Source: Clostridiales bacterium (GTDB lineage Bacteria; Bacillota; Clostridia; Oscillospirales; Oscillospiraceae). Taken from it: a stretch of 64,000 nt of DNA. Where the stretch lies: positions 1-64,000 of the forward strand of contig DUPK01000006.1 in the NCBI GenBank assembly GCA_012838345.1. Reading direction: 5' to 3'. The translations under genes were made by a program, and so were the position numbers. Each line of letters starts with the position of its first letter. Positions within the stretch are counted from its first letter, which is position 1. The notes under the pieces are model-generated. The model was not told the DNA's origin and made no database searches. It worked only from the letters and a program-made list of their open reading frames with translations. Shown here in pieces: positions 15,281 to 23,132 of the stretch.

Positions 15281-16528
15281 CTACCGCTCGACAAAGGTTG
15301 CGAAGAACATATCCTCCCTTTCGGCGGCGATTGTTGCGGCGAAGTAGCGGATGTCGTCCATCGCGTGGTCGTTTTCCTTCTTTGGCGCGTCCCTGCCGGT
15401 GGCGCTCTCGCTCCATGAGTAGAGCCCGAACTCGCGGATTGAGTCCTCGCAGGAAGGGCTGATGACGATTTTGCCGCTTTTTAATAGGTCTGCTGTGATG
15501 CGTATGCCGGACAAAACGTCGTTTTCAGCGGGCAGAACCGAAAAGCCCTCGCGCCGCAGAAGTTCCATGAAGCTCGCGGCTGAGGGGTCGACCACCACGG
15601 ACTCGATTTTCCGCCCGCCCGCAAGGGCTTTAAGGTCAAGCAGGTACTCGGCGTCGGTCTTCTGGCGCTTTTCGCGCCTTGAGTCGTAATAAAACTCCTT
15701 AATCCTGTACCAGACGCCGTCCAGTTTGCCCCAGAGCCCGAAGGAGGCGGGGTTTACGGTGCCGTAGTCGCAGGAGATGACGAAGCGCTCGAACTTATCT
15801 CCCGGCGGCTCTTTTATGTAGCTCTCGTCGAAGAAGTCGTAGACCAGCCCCTCCGCGTGCACCCACTCGCCGAGGATGAAACGTCTGTGGAAAACTCCGC
15901 TGTACATTCGCTCGTACCTCTCGACGATTTCGCGTGTCAGCGAGGGGTTGTCTGCCATCGTGAAGTGCAGGTGCAGCGCCTTTCTCTCCTGCGCCTTCAA
16001 AATCCACTCGCGGTAGAACCAGTGCCAGGGCCCCTCGGGGTTGCAGTTGAACCATAGCCTGCTTTTCGGCACGCTGCAGCGGGCGAGCGACTGTTCAACA
16101 AAGCTGCGCGGCATGAGCGCCACCTCGTCGAGCAGAATTCCCGCGAGCGTAACGCCCTGAATAAGCGCCGCGCTCCCCTCGTCCCGCCCGCCGAAGAGGT
16201 AGAAGGTGTTGCTCCTGCCCCCAAAGGAGATGGTCACTGTGTTGCGCGATAGTTTTTCGGTGCAGTTAAAGCCGAGGCTCCGCAGCAGAGGGAGCAGGAC
16301 GCTTATCACGTTGCGCCTTAGCGATGTCACGGTCTTGCCGCAGAGGGCAAACTGCTGCTTATCGAACGAAAAGGTAGCCCAGCAGACGAAGGATAGCCCC
16401 ATGCAGAGCGTCTTGCCGCTCCTTACAGCCCCGTCGCAGATAATCGCGTCGAATTCTGAATGAGGCGAGGAGGGGAGCCACCAGGTCAGGACCTCAAGCT
16501 GCTTATCTGAGAAGCGTTTAATCTTCAA
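15281..16528 (-). CDS. Large terminase subunit
   Basis: The 415-residue protein is the packaging ATPase-nuclease. The Walker A motif GAVRSGKT is at residues 33-40, Walker B is GILLDEVALM, and the RNase H-like nuclease carries the acidic residues in SCDYGTVNPASF, VVVDPSAASF and DDIRYFAA. All catalytic residues appear intact. The start is TTG at 16528, inside the end of the small terminase gene (overlap 11 bases). An intact terminase implies that DNA packaging is still possible. Confidence 0.9.
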   Translation of the reverse strand: MKIKRFSDKQLEVLTWWLPSSPHSEFDAIICDGAVRSGKTLCMGLSFVCWATFSFDKQQFALCGKTVTSLRRNVISVLLPLLRSLGFNCTEKLSRNTVTISFGGRSNTFYLFGGRDEGSAALIQGVTLAGILLDEVALMPRSFVEQSLARCSVPKSRLWFNCNPEGPWHWFYREWILKAQERKALHLHFTMADNPSLTREIVERYERMYSGVFHRRFILGEWVHAEGLVYDFFDESYIKEPPGDKFERFVISCDYGTVNPASFGLWGKLDGVWYRIKEFYYDSRREKRQKTDAEYLLDLKALAGGRKIESVVVDPSAASFMELLRREGFSVLPAENDVLSGIRITADLLKSGKIVISPSCEDSIREFGLYSWSESATGRDAPKKENDHAMDDIRYFAATIAAEREDMFFATFVER

Positions 16529-16847
16529 TCCCGCTCGACCGTCCGTTTTTGGCCTCCGCCGCGCCCTGCAACGCCCTGAAGAATTCCTCGGCCGCCGACT
16601 GCGAGCCGCCCTCGCTAATAAGCTTTGAAAGCAGCTCCAGGGCGTCCAGCCGGTTCAGGAGCTTTATCTCCACCGTCCCGTTTGAGTTGCGTTTAATCTC
16701 TGAGAGCATGGACAAATCCAGAGAGTCGAGGCACGCCTCCGCGCTCTCCGGGTCCATGAACGCAAGGCGCACAGCGTCGCTGCCCCGCCCGAGCGCCATC
16801 TCACCCAGCTTTGATATAATCGCCGCATTGCTTATTTTCTTTTTCAA
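16518..16847 (-). CDS. Small terminase-like protein
   Basis: The 109-residue helical product is the first gene of the leftward particle operon and is directly upstream of, and overlapping, the large terminase, which is the usual place of the DNA-recognition subunit. Visible helices are ISNAAIISKLGEMALG and a C-terminal one ending in GIED. No classical helix-turn-helix is obvious. The TTG at 16847 follows GGGAGGCG. The inverted repeat at 16885-16906 lies 39 bases upstream. Confidence 0.6.
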   Translation of the reverse strand: MKKKISNAAIISKLGEMALGRGSDAVRLAFMDPESAEACLDSLDLSMLSEIKRNSNGTVEIKLLNRLDALELLSKLISEGGSQSAAEEFFRALQGAAEAKNGRSSGIED

Positions 16848-16884
16848 ACTTTCGCCTCCCAGGGATACCGAAAAGGCATAAAAA

Positions 16885-16906
16885 ATTTGCACGCTTTCGT
16901 GCAAAA
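16885..16906. promoter_or_regulatory. Inverted repeat TTTGCAC-N6-GTGCAAA, putative operator, copy 2
   Basis: TTTGCAC and GTGCAAA are separated by GCTTTC. On the leftward strand it is preceded by AAAAAATATTTTTCTTT and lies just before the small terminase gene. The core, spacer length and upstream tract match the copy at 485-506. On the leftward strand a T-run follows, so this copy alone could also act as an intrinsic terminator (attenuator). The shared palindrome at two unlinked phage transcripts argues for a regulator site. Confidence 0.65.
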
Positions 16907-17036
16907 AGAAAAATATTTTTTAAATTTTCCATCCGGGGTAAAATAAATCCGGCGGCAACTCCTCAATCAAAGAGCCAAACGGGTTGACAGAAATTTTCTC
17001 CGACAGAACGTTTTTTCGACAGGCCGGGTTAAAGCT

Positions 17037-17065
17037 TTGACGATATAATATATAGTTGTTATAAT
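17037..17065 (+). promoter_or_regulatory. ruvX promoter
   Basis: TTGACG, 17-base spacer, TATAAT: a strong sigma-A type promoter 39 bases before the ruvX start. Confidence 0.8.
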
Positions 17066-17103
17066 TTAAAATATGGTAGGCATTAATTTAAGGAGGCGCT
17101 TAT

Positions 17104-17523
17104 TTGGGCAGGATAATGGCTGTTGACTTCGGTGACGTGCGCACGGGCGTTGCGGTATCCGATATATCAAAGACGCTTGTCGGCGAGGCCTTCGTCATAA
17201 AGGAGCCGCGTATGGAGCATCTGGCCGAGCGCATCGTCAGAGAGGCCACGGAACGCGGCGTGGAGAAAATAATTCTGGGATACCCCAAAAACATGGACGG
17301 CAGCCTGGGCGAGCGCGCGGAGAAAAGCGAAAAGCTCAAGGAGATACTAATAGCGTCCGGCGCGCCCGAGGTCATACTCTGGGACGAGCGGCGCACGACC
17401 ATAGACGCGCACAGGATACTCTTTGAGTCCGGCAAAAACGCCAAAAAACGAAAGGAGACCGTGGATGCCGTTGCGGCGACTTTGATTCTCGAGGGCTATT
17501 TGAACGGCTTAAGGCTGCTCTGA
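17104..17523 (+). CDS. ruvX: RuvX/YqgF Holliday-junction resolvase-like nuclease
   Basis: The 139-residue protein is an RNase H-fold nuclease that acts in pre-16S rRNA 5' processing and possibly in recombination. The acidic catalytic motif MAVDFGDVRTGVAVSD is at the start and DERRTT is near residue 99; DAVAATLILEGYL closes the fold. The TTG at 17104 follows AAGGAGG at good spacing; an ATG at 17116 is possible. It is divergent from the phage terminase operon, sharing the control region 16848-17103. Confidence 0.9.
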   Translation: MGRIMAVDFGDVRTGVAVSDISKTLVGEAFVIKEPRMEHLAERIVREATERGVEKIILGYPKNMDGSLGERAEKSEKLKEILIASGAPEVILWDERRTTIDAHRILFESGKNAKKRKETVDAVAATLILEGYLNGLRLL

Positions 17524-17586
17524 GGCTGCGTTTTTCGGATTTTTATAGATAAGGGGCGCCAAACAAAACTAATTTAAAAATTTATG

Positions 17587-17616
17587 TTGACCTTTTGACA
17601 GAGATTGTGATATAGT
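17587..17616 (+). promoter_or_regulatory. Promoter of rpmG-secE-nusG-rplKA operon
   Basis: TTGACC and TATAGT separated by 18 bases; the transcript would carry a leader of about 105 bases before rpmG. Confidence 0.7.
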
Positions 17617-17730
17617 ACTTCTACCTGTCGGCGGAGAGGTTTAATTTCGCGCGCCAAAAAGCTCTGCGTCACACAGGGAGGCAAGGTATCGGTATAGCCG
17701 GTACAATTTTGAAGGAGGTGCCGTAACGAA

Positions 17731-17880
17731 ATGAGAGTCAAAATTACGCTCAGGTGCACGGAGTGCAAGCAGAGGAACTACAACACGATGAAAAACAAGA
17801 AGAACACGCCGGATCGTCTGGAATTGAGCAAATACTGCCGCTTCTGCCGCAAGCACACGCTGCACAGCGAAACAAAATAA
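17731..17880 (+). CDS. rpmG: 50S ribosomal protein L33
   Basis: The 49-residue ribosomal protein L33 has the zinc-ribbon type with CTEC near the N-terminus and CRFC near the C-terminus, and the family motif [20 protein letters not shown] lies before the ATG. It is followed by secE after 12 bases, the normal order in Firmicutes. Confidence 0.95.
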   Translation: MRVKITLRCTECKQRNYNTMKNKKNTPDRLELSKYCRFCRKHTLHSETK

Positions 17881-17892
17881 GGGGGACTACAA

Positions 17893-18192
17893 ATGGCTAT
17901 TAACGAAGAAAGACTGCCCGATCCTGTAAACGCCCCCGCGGAGTCAGAACAGTCAAAAAAGAAGGCGAAGAAAAAGGAAGGAAACTTTTTTTCTCGCACC
18001 GCAAAGAGGATTGCCCGCTGGTTCAGAGAGATGAGAAGCGAGCTTAAGAAGGTCGTATGGACCTCAAGGTCGCAGCTTATAAACAACTGCATTGTCGTGC
18101 TTGTGGTTGTAGTGATTTCAGCCGTCGTCCTCTGGGCGTTTGACCAACTGGCCATGATGACCGTCAACGCCATAATTTCGCTCGGTCGTTAA
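17893..18192 (+). CDS. secE: Preprotein translocase subunit SecE
   Basis: The 99-residue subunit of the SecYEG channel has a charged cytoplasmic N-terminus, the conserved amphipathic helix with REMRSELKKVVWTSR, and one membrane helix at about residues 66-86. The single-helix form is that of Gram-positive SecE. The Lys-rich N-terminal extension is longer than in Bacillus. Confidence 0.95.
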   Translation: MAINEERLPDPVNAPAESEQSKKKAKKKEGNFFSRTAKRIARWFREMRSELKKVVWTSRSQLINNCIVVLVVVVISAVVLWAFDQLAMMTVNAIISLGR

Positions 18193-18237
18193 AATTGCCG
18201 GCCGTTTTCGGCGGTGTGCGGAAAGGATAGAGCCTAA

Positions 18238-18756
18238 ATGTCAGAAGCTAAATGGTATGTAGTACACACATATTCAGGTTATGAGAATACTGTATCCGCA
18301 ACGATCGCGAAGGCCGCGGAAAACCGTAAAATGCAGGACATGATTCTTGACATCAAAGTTCCCGTCGAAAAGGTTGTCGATGCGTCCGACCCGAACGGAA
18401 AAATCACCGAGCACAAGATTTTTCCGGGCTACGTGCTGGTAAAGATGATAATGACAGACGAGAGCTGGCACCTTGTCCGCAATGTTCGCGGTGTGACAGG
18501 CTTTGTCGGGGCCGACGGCAAACCCATCCCCCTCACCGAGGAGGAGATACAGGCCCTCGGAGTTGAAAAGCGCGAGGTCGTTGTCGGTTATGAGGAGGGC
18601 GACACCGTCAAGGTTGTCGACGGGCCGCTGGAGGGTTTCCTGGGTACGGTCGAGGAGATAGACATGGAGAAGGGACGCGTGCGCGTGGTTGTCTCAATGT
18701 TCGGAAGAGAAACGCCCGTCGACCTCGACCTCGACCAAGTGGAAATCGTCAAGTAA
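18238..18756 (+). CDS. nusG: Transcription termination/antitermination factor NusG
   Basis: The 172-residue protein has an N-terminal NGN domain (WYVVHTYSGYENTV, FPGYVLVKM, VRGVTGFVG) and a C-terminal KOW domain (GDTVKVVDGPLEGFLGTVEEID). It binds RNA polymerase and modulates pausing. It lies in the conserved secE-nusG-rplK order. Confidence 0.97.
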   Translation: MSEAKWYVVHTYSGYENTVSATIAKAAENRKMQDMILDIKVPVEKVVDASDPNGKITEHKIFPGYVLVKMIMTDESWHLVRNVRGVTGFVGADGKPIPLTEEEIQALGVEKREVVVGYEEGDTVKVVDGPLEGFLGTVEEIDMEKGRVRVVVSMFGRETPVDLDLDQVEIVK

Positions 18757-18845
18757 TTGAATTTAGTTTGTTTTTCCTGTCAGTGGGAGGCGCGCTTTAG
18801 GGCGCGCCGCCATATCACCACATCATATTAGGAGGTACACATAAA

Positions 18846-19274
18846 GTGGCACAAAAAATAGTAGGTTACGTTAAACTGCAGATTCCCGCCGGCAAGGCGA
18901 CGCCGGCTCCCCCGGTTGGTCCCGCACTCGGCCAGCACGGTGTGAACATCGCAGCCTTCACAAAGGAATTCAATGAGCGCACAAAGAACAATATGGGCCT
19001 TTTGACGCCCGTTGTCATCACGATTTATGCAGACCGCAGCTTTACCTTTATCTGCAAGACCCCTCCGGCCGCAGTTCTTCTCAAAAAGGCCTGCGGAATC
19101 GAGTCCGGCTCGGGCGTGCCCAACAAGGACAAGGTCGCAAAGATAAGCCGCTCCGAGGTCCGCAAAATCGCAGAGATGAAGATGCCCGACCTCAACACCA
19201 CGGATTTAGAGGCCGCCACCAGCATGGTAGCCGGAACGGCCCGCAGCATGGGCATCGAGGTAGTCGACGACTAG
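18846..19274 (+). CDS. rplK: 50S ribosomal protein L11
   Basis: The 142-residue ribosomal protein L11 has the N-terminal [23 protein letters not shown] signature (read in pieces) and the C-terminal RNA-binding helix with GTARSMGI. The start is GTG behind AGGAGG. An imperfect GC hairpin (GGCGCGC...GCGCGCC) lies in the 89-base leader after nusG. Confidence 0.97.
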   Translation: MAQKIVGYVKLQIPAGKATPAPPVGPALGQHGVNIAAFTKEFNERTKNNMGLLTPVVITIYADRSFTFICKTPPAAVLLKKACGIESGSGVPNKDKVAKISRSEVRKIAEMKMPDLNTTDLEAATSMVAGTARSMGIEVVDD

Positions 19275-19327
19275 TCGGCTCAGTGGGAGGATTATTCCGA
19301 ATCACCACAGTTTAAGGAGGAAATAAA

Positions 19328-20020
19328 TTGTTCAGAGGTAAAAAGTACAAGGAAGCAGCAAAGAGCATTGACAAGACTAAGCTTTATGACGCCGCGGAAG
19401 CGTTTGATTTGGTAATACAGAATGCCAAGGCGAATTTCGACGAGACCGTCGAGCTCCACGTTAAGCTCGGCGTCGACTCGCGCCATGCCGACCAGCAGGT
19501 AAGAGGCGCCGTCGTTCTCCCGCACGGCACGGGCAAAACCAAGAGGATACTTGCTTTTGTTAAGGACGGCCGCCAGCAGGAGGCTCTCGAAGCGGGCGCT
19601 GACTACGCCGGCGCCGAGGACATGGTCCAGAAAATCATAAACGAAAACTTCTTCGATTATGACGTTGTTGTTGCGACTCCCGACATGATGGGCGTCGTCG
19701 GCCGCCTCGGCAAGGTGCTCGGCCCGAAGGGCCTCATGCCCTCGCCGAAGTCCGGCACGGTCACGAACGACATCGTTAAGGCAATCGAGGAAGTCAAGGC
19801 CGGTAAGATTGAATACCGCCTCGACAAGACGAACATAATCCACTGCCCCATCGGCAAGGTGTCCTTTGGCAGGGATAAGCTCCTTGAAAACTATACCACC
19901 CTTCTAAACGCCATCATCAGAGCCAAGCCCGCCGCCGCGAAGGGTCAGTATATAAAGAGCTGCGTCACGGCCTCAACGATGGGCCCCGGTATAAAAATCA
20001 ACACCGCAAAGCAGCTTTAA
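19328..20020 (+). CDS. rplA: 50S ribosomal protein L1
   Basis: The 230-residue ribosomal protein L1 binds 23S rRNA at the L1 stalk and in many bacteria represses its own operon. The signature [10 protein letters not shown] is at the C-terminus and [19 protein letters not shown] is in the middle. The start is TTG behind AAGGAGG. A terminator follows; rplJ and rplL do not come next. Confidence 0.97.
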   Translation: MFRGKKYKEAAKSIDKTKLYDAAEAFDLVIQNAKANFDETVELHVKLGVDSRHADQQVRGAVVLPHGTGKTKRILAFVKDGRQQEALEAGADYAGAEDMVQKIINENFFDYDVVVATPDMMGVVGRLGKVLGPKGLMPSPKSGTVTNDIVKAIEEVKAGKIEYRLDKTNIIHCPIGKVSFGRDKLLENYTTLLNAIIRAKPAAAKGQYIKSCVTASTMGPGIKINTAKQL

Positions 20021-20036
20021 TTCCAAACTAAAGATA

Positions 20037-20064
20037 AAAGGGGCGTGTTTTGGCACGCCCCTTT
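20037..20064 (+). terminator. Hairpin closing the rplKA transcript
   Basis: AAAGGGGCGTG and CACGCCCCTTT form an 11-bp stem around TTTTGG. The T-run is short, so termination may be partial. Confidence 0.7.
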
Positions 20065-20074
20065 AGAATGACCT

Positions 20075-20096
20075 GCAAAGTCGCGAGTGACTTTGC
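20075..20096. repeat. 8-bp inverted repeat between rplA and metA
   Basis: GCAAAGTC and GACTTTGC flank a 6-base loop, upstream of metA. It may be an operator or leader hairpin for metA; no SAM riboswitch is seen. Confidence 0.45.
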
Positions 20097-20171
20097 TAAA
20101 AATAAAAAGGGTTTACGTAAGATGCGCGATTAAAGCGGCATTTGAGATTAAACAAAAAAGGGGGAAGATGT

Positions 20172-21110
20172 ATGCCCATAAAAATTCCAGACCAGCTTCC
20201 GGCCCGCGCCGTACTTGAAAGCGAGAATATATTTGTCATGACGGAATATCGGGCGATTCATCAGGACATAAGGCCTCTGAAGCTCCTTATTCTCAATCTG
20301 ATGCCCACGAAGGAGCAGACCGAGGTCCAGCTCCTGCGCAAGCTCTCAAACACCCCCCTACAGATTGAGGTCGAATTCCTACGAACAATCAGCCACGAGT
20401 CGAAAAATGCCAGCGCCGAGCACCTCGAGTCCTTCTATGTATCGCTTGATGACGTCAAGTCAAAGCGCTACGACGGTATGATAATAACGGGCGCCCCGGT
20501 CGAAAACCTCAATTTTGAGGAGGTCGACTACTGGGACGAACTGTGTGACATAATGGAGTGGACGAGAACAAACGTGCACAACACCTTCCACATCTGCTGG
20601 GGAGCTCAGGCGGGGCTTTACTACCACTACGGCATACAGAAGTATCCGCTTCCCAAAAAGCTCTCCGGCGTCTACAGGCACAAGGCGCTCAAGCCGAATT
20701 CACCCTTCTTCCGGGGATTCGACGACGAGTTTTACGCCCCGCACTCCCGCTATACCGAGGTGTTGGCCGAGGACATACTCAGGCACCCCGAGCTTGAGCT
20801 GCTCGCCATTTCCGACGAGGCCGGAGTTTACGCGGTCAAGAGCGTGGACAATCGCCGTATATTCGTCACGGGCCACCCCGAGTACGACCCCGACACTCTG
20901 GCGCAGGAATACTTCCGCGATCTCAAAAAAGGGCTTAACACGGACGTTCCTGAGAACTATTTTGAGAACGACGACCCGAAGTTAAAGCCCGTCTGCCTCT
21001 GGAGGTCGGCGGCGCAGCTTTTATACTCCAACTGGCTCAACTATTACGTCTATCAGACCACCCCTTACGAAATATCGAAGGTCGGTCTTACCCAATGTGA
21101 ACTTGACTAG
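20172..21110 (+). CDS. metAA: Homoserine O-acetyltransferase, MetA type
   Basis: The 312-residue enzyme acylates homoserine at the start of methionine synthesis. With the ATG at 20172 the numbering fits the family exactly: nucleophile Cys142 in HICWGAQAG, His235 and Glu237 in TGHPEYD. Residue 111 is Glu (APVENLNF), the residue that in characterised homologues selects acetyl-CoA; Gly there selects succinyl-CoA. So acetyl transfer is inferred. GGGGGAAG precedes the ATG, and an upstream in-frame start is rejected. Confidence 0.93.
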   Translation: MPIKIPDQLPARAVLESENIFVMTEYRAIHQDIRPLKLLILNLMPTKEQTEVQLLRKLSNTPLQIEVEFLRTISHESKNASAEHLESFYVSLDDVKSKRYDGMIITGAPVENLNFEEVDYWDELCDIMEWTRTNVHNTFHICWGAQAGLYYHYGIQKYPLPKKLSGVYRHKALKPNSPFFRGFDDEFYAPHSRYTEVLAEDILRHPELELLAISDEAGVYAVKSVDNRRIFVTGHPEYDPDTLAQEYFRDLKKGLNTDVPENYFENDDPKLKPVCLWRSAAQLLYSNWLNYYVYQTTPYEISKVGLTQCELD

Positions 21111-21130
21111 TCATTATTTTACACAAAAAG

Positions 21131-21155
21131 GAGCGGCATTGCCGCTCTTTTTTCT
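21131..21155 (+). terminator. metA intrinsic terminator
   Basis: GAGCGGC, ATT, GCCGCTC, then TTTTTTC. Confidence 0.9.
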
Positions 21156-21316
21156 TTACTTTTGCCTGCTTGTCTGATATTATTATGCAAGTAAAATTGC
21201 AGGGGTCGTTGTACCGCTGCAAATTTCGTTTCCGGTGCCAGTGCCCCAAAACACATAGAATCCTATTTGGTGCCATTGTCTAGCGGAGCGACATTATTAT
21301 TTTGGGAGGCTATATT

Positions 21317-22012
21317 ATGAATTTGACGGTTGAAAGAATAGTAGATCTCGAGTGGAATATGCTTTTACAAAGCGCCCAGTTGCAGGGGATCTCTGTGGAA
21401 GGAGACAAGACAATATTCTCCGATATGCGCTTCGCTCAGTTTTCGGCCTGGTCGGAAAAGGCCGCCGAGAGCTATCTTACGGACCTCAACATCGCAGCCA
21501 CGGACAATCGCAATCTTATACTCGAGAAGAACATCAGGGCACTAAAACTCCTCGCGCCGGAGTACTATGATGAGATAAAGCATTTGCTCGAGCCGGTGTC
21601 CGAGCAGAAGGAAGCACTTGTTACCGAAATCTCCGACATGCTCATCGAGCAGATGGAGCAGTGCTATAAAAAGTACCCGAACGTCAGCACGGGGCAAAAG
21701 CTCAGAAGCTCGGAGGACACCGAGGAGATGATGTCGGTCGAGACACATCAGAAGGCTGAGTTCATGACCTATTCCGAGACGACGCTGGAAGCGCTTTTGG
21801 AGCATATAAACGAGCTTAAGGCCAAGGGCGAGAACCTCGCCGAGAGCATCCTCGAGAACACAATCAGGATTTACGGCTTTGAAAGCCTCGCCGCCGCCGA
21901 CAAGGCCATCGAGGAGAGGAAAAGCGTGGTCTATGAGGAGCCGGACTTTGGCTGCGCAGGCGGCTGCTGCCCGGACGAGGGCTGCCCCGGTGGCGGCTGC
22001 GGTACCCGCTAA
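21317..22012 (+). CDS. DUF4125 family protein with Cys/Gly-rich tail
   Basis: The 231-residue protein matches the uncharacterised DUF4125 family (an N-terminal segment IVDLEWNMLLQSAQLQG, a helical body). Function is unknown. The last 20 residues hold six Cys in CAGG-CC and GCPGGGC patterns, suited to metal binding, and many family members end in the same way. GGGAGG precedes the ATG at 21317. It is followed after 7 bases by a DUF4037 gene, and the two families are often adjacent. Confidence 0.75.
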   Translation: MNLTVERIVDLEWNMLLQSAQLQGISVEGDKTIFSDMRFAQFSAWSEKAAESYLTDLNIAATDNRNLILEKNIRALKLLAPEYYDEIKHLLEPVSEQKEALVTEISDMLIEQMEQCYKKYPNVSTGQKLRSSEDTEEMMSVETHQKAEFMTYSETTLEALLEHINELKAKGENLAESILENTIRIYGFESLAAADKAIEERKSVVYEEPDFGCAGGCCPDEGCPGGGCGTR

Positions 22013-22019
22013 GCCTGCC

Positions 22020-22958
22020 ATGACCGGCGCTTTGGAGCTGAGCCGCGAATTTTTCGAGCGGACGGCTAAAGCGAAACTCACCGAGGATTTCCCGGAGGAC
22101 TACCCGCGCATAGCCGCGGGGCTTGTCGGCAACGGATCGGAGTGCTTCGGCTATGACGACGAGCTCTCCCGGGACCACGACTGGGGTATTGACTTCTTCC
22201 TGTGGGTCCCGGAGGAGGACAGGCGGCTTGTCGAGCCGCTCAACGAATGGAAACGTAAGCTCCTGGATAGTCATTTTGATAAGCCGATTAGGCGCCGCTC
22301 CGGGATGGGCGCCTTTGTCGGCGCTATGACCGTGGGGGATTTCTACTCAAGCCTTATCGGCTACCCCGAGGGGCCGAAAACATTACAGGAATGGCGCTCT
22401 ATTCCCCAGGAAAACCTTGCGCTTTCCGTAAACGGCGAGGTTTTTGCAGACCCCCTGGGACAATTTACGGCGGTCAGGGAATATCTTCTGCGCTTTTACC
22501 CCGAGCAGCTAAGGCTAAAAAAGATAGCGGCCCGCTGTATGGCGATAGCCCAGACCGGCCAGTACAACTTCCATCGCTGCATAAAAAGGGAGGACTGGGT
22601 GACATTCAGGACCGTGCTCTCCCTTTTCAGCGACGAGGTGATGGGGCTTGTGTTTTTATTAAACCGCGTCTATAAGCCCTATTACAAATGGGCCTGGCGA
22701 AGGCTGTGCGAGCTGCCTGTACTCGGAGGGCCCATAGCGGCCGAGCTTTTGACCCTGTCAAAGCTCTCTGGCCTTGACGCGAAAACTTTCAAAGAGCAGG
22801 AAGAGTGCATATCGCGCATATGCACATTACTCATATCGGAGCTTAAAAATCAGGGACTCTCGGATTTAGACGACTTATTTTTAGCTGCGCACGGCTTAGA
22901 GATTCAAGCCGGGATAAGCGACGCTTATCTCAGGCGTCTGCCGCCGCAGTACGAGTAA
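22020..22958 (+). CDS. DUF4037 nucleotidyltransferase-like protein
   Basis: The 312-residue protein resembles DUF4037, which has a polymerase-beta-like nucleotidyltransferase N-terminal part. GNGSECFGYDDELSRDHDWG holds the Gly-Ser/Asp-x-Asp arrangement expected of that fold. The helical C-terminal half has a four-helix substrate-binding look. Substrate unknown. The ATG at 22020 has no clear ribosome site, so translation is probably coupled to the DUF4125 gene, whose stop is 7 bases upstream. Confidence 0.75.
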   Translation: MTGALELSREFFERTAKAKLTEDFPEDYPRIAAGLVGNGSECFGYDDELSRDHDWGIDFFLWVPEEDRRLVEPLNEWKRKLLDSHFDKPIRRRSGMGAFVGAMTVGDFYSSLIGYPEGPKTLQEWRSIPQENLALSVNGEVFADPLGQFTAVREYLLRFYPEQLRLKKIAARCMAIAQTGQYNFHRCIKREDWVTFRTVLSLFSDEVMGLVFLLNRVYKPYYKWAWRRLCELPVLGGPIAAELLTLSKLSGLDAKTFKEQEECISRICTLLISELKNQGLSDLDDLFLAAHGLEIQAGISDAYLRRLPPQYE

Positions 22959-23132
22959 GAAGGGGTGATTGCGGTACGGCGGGTTGAGTGATTGCCGCCG
23001 TCTGGAAACTAATAGAGAAGCTATAAAGTAAAAATCCCTTCGGAATTTCCGTCAGCCTTTGTCCATACGGGGTATGGAGGCATTTTCAGCCTAAGGGCCC
23101 GAGTATAGGGTCGTCGTTAAAGGAGATGATTC

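Noticed and set aside
15163..15294. N-terminal extension of the portal protein
   Set aside because: Pro/Arg-rich, overlaps terminase, and the TTG at 15162 has a near-perfect ribosome site.
16885..16906. Reading the palindrome only as an intrinsic terminator
   Set aside because: The T-run exists only at this copy; the matching copy at 485-506 lacks one, so a shared operator explains both better, although attenuation here is still possible.
20065..20171. SAM riboswitch before metA
   Set aside because: Only a small hairpin is seen; the space is too short and the conserved SAM-I sequence is absent.
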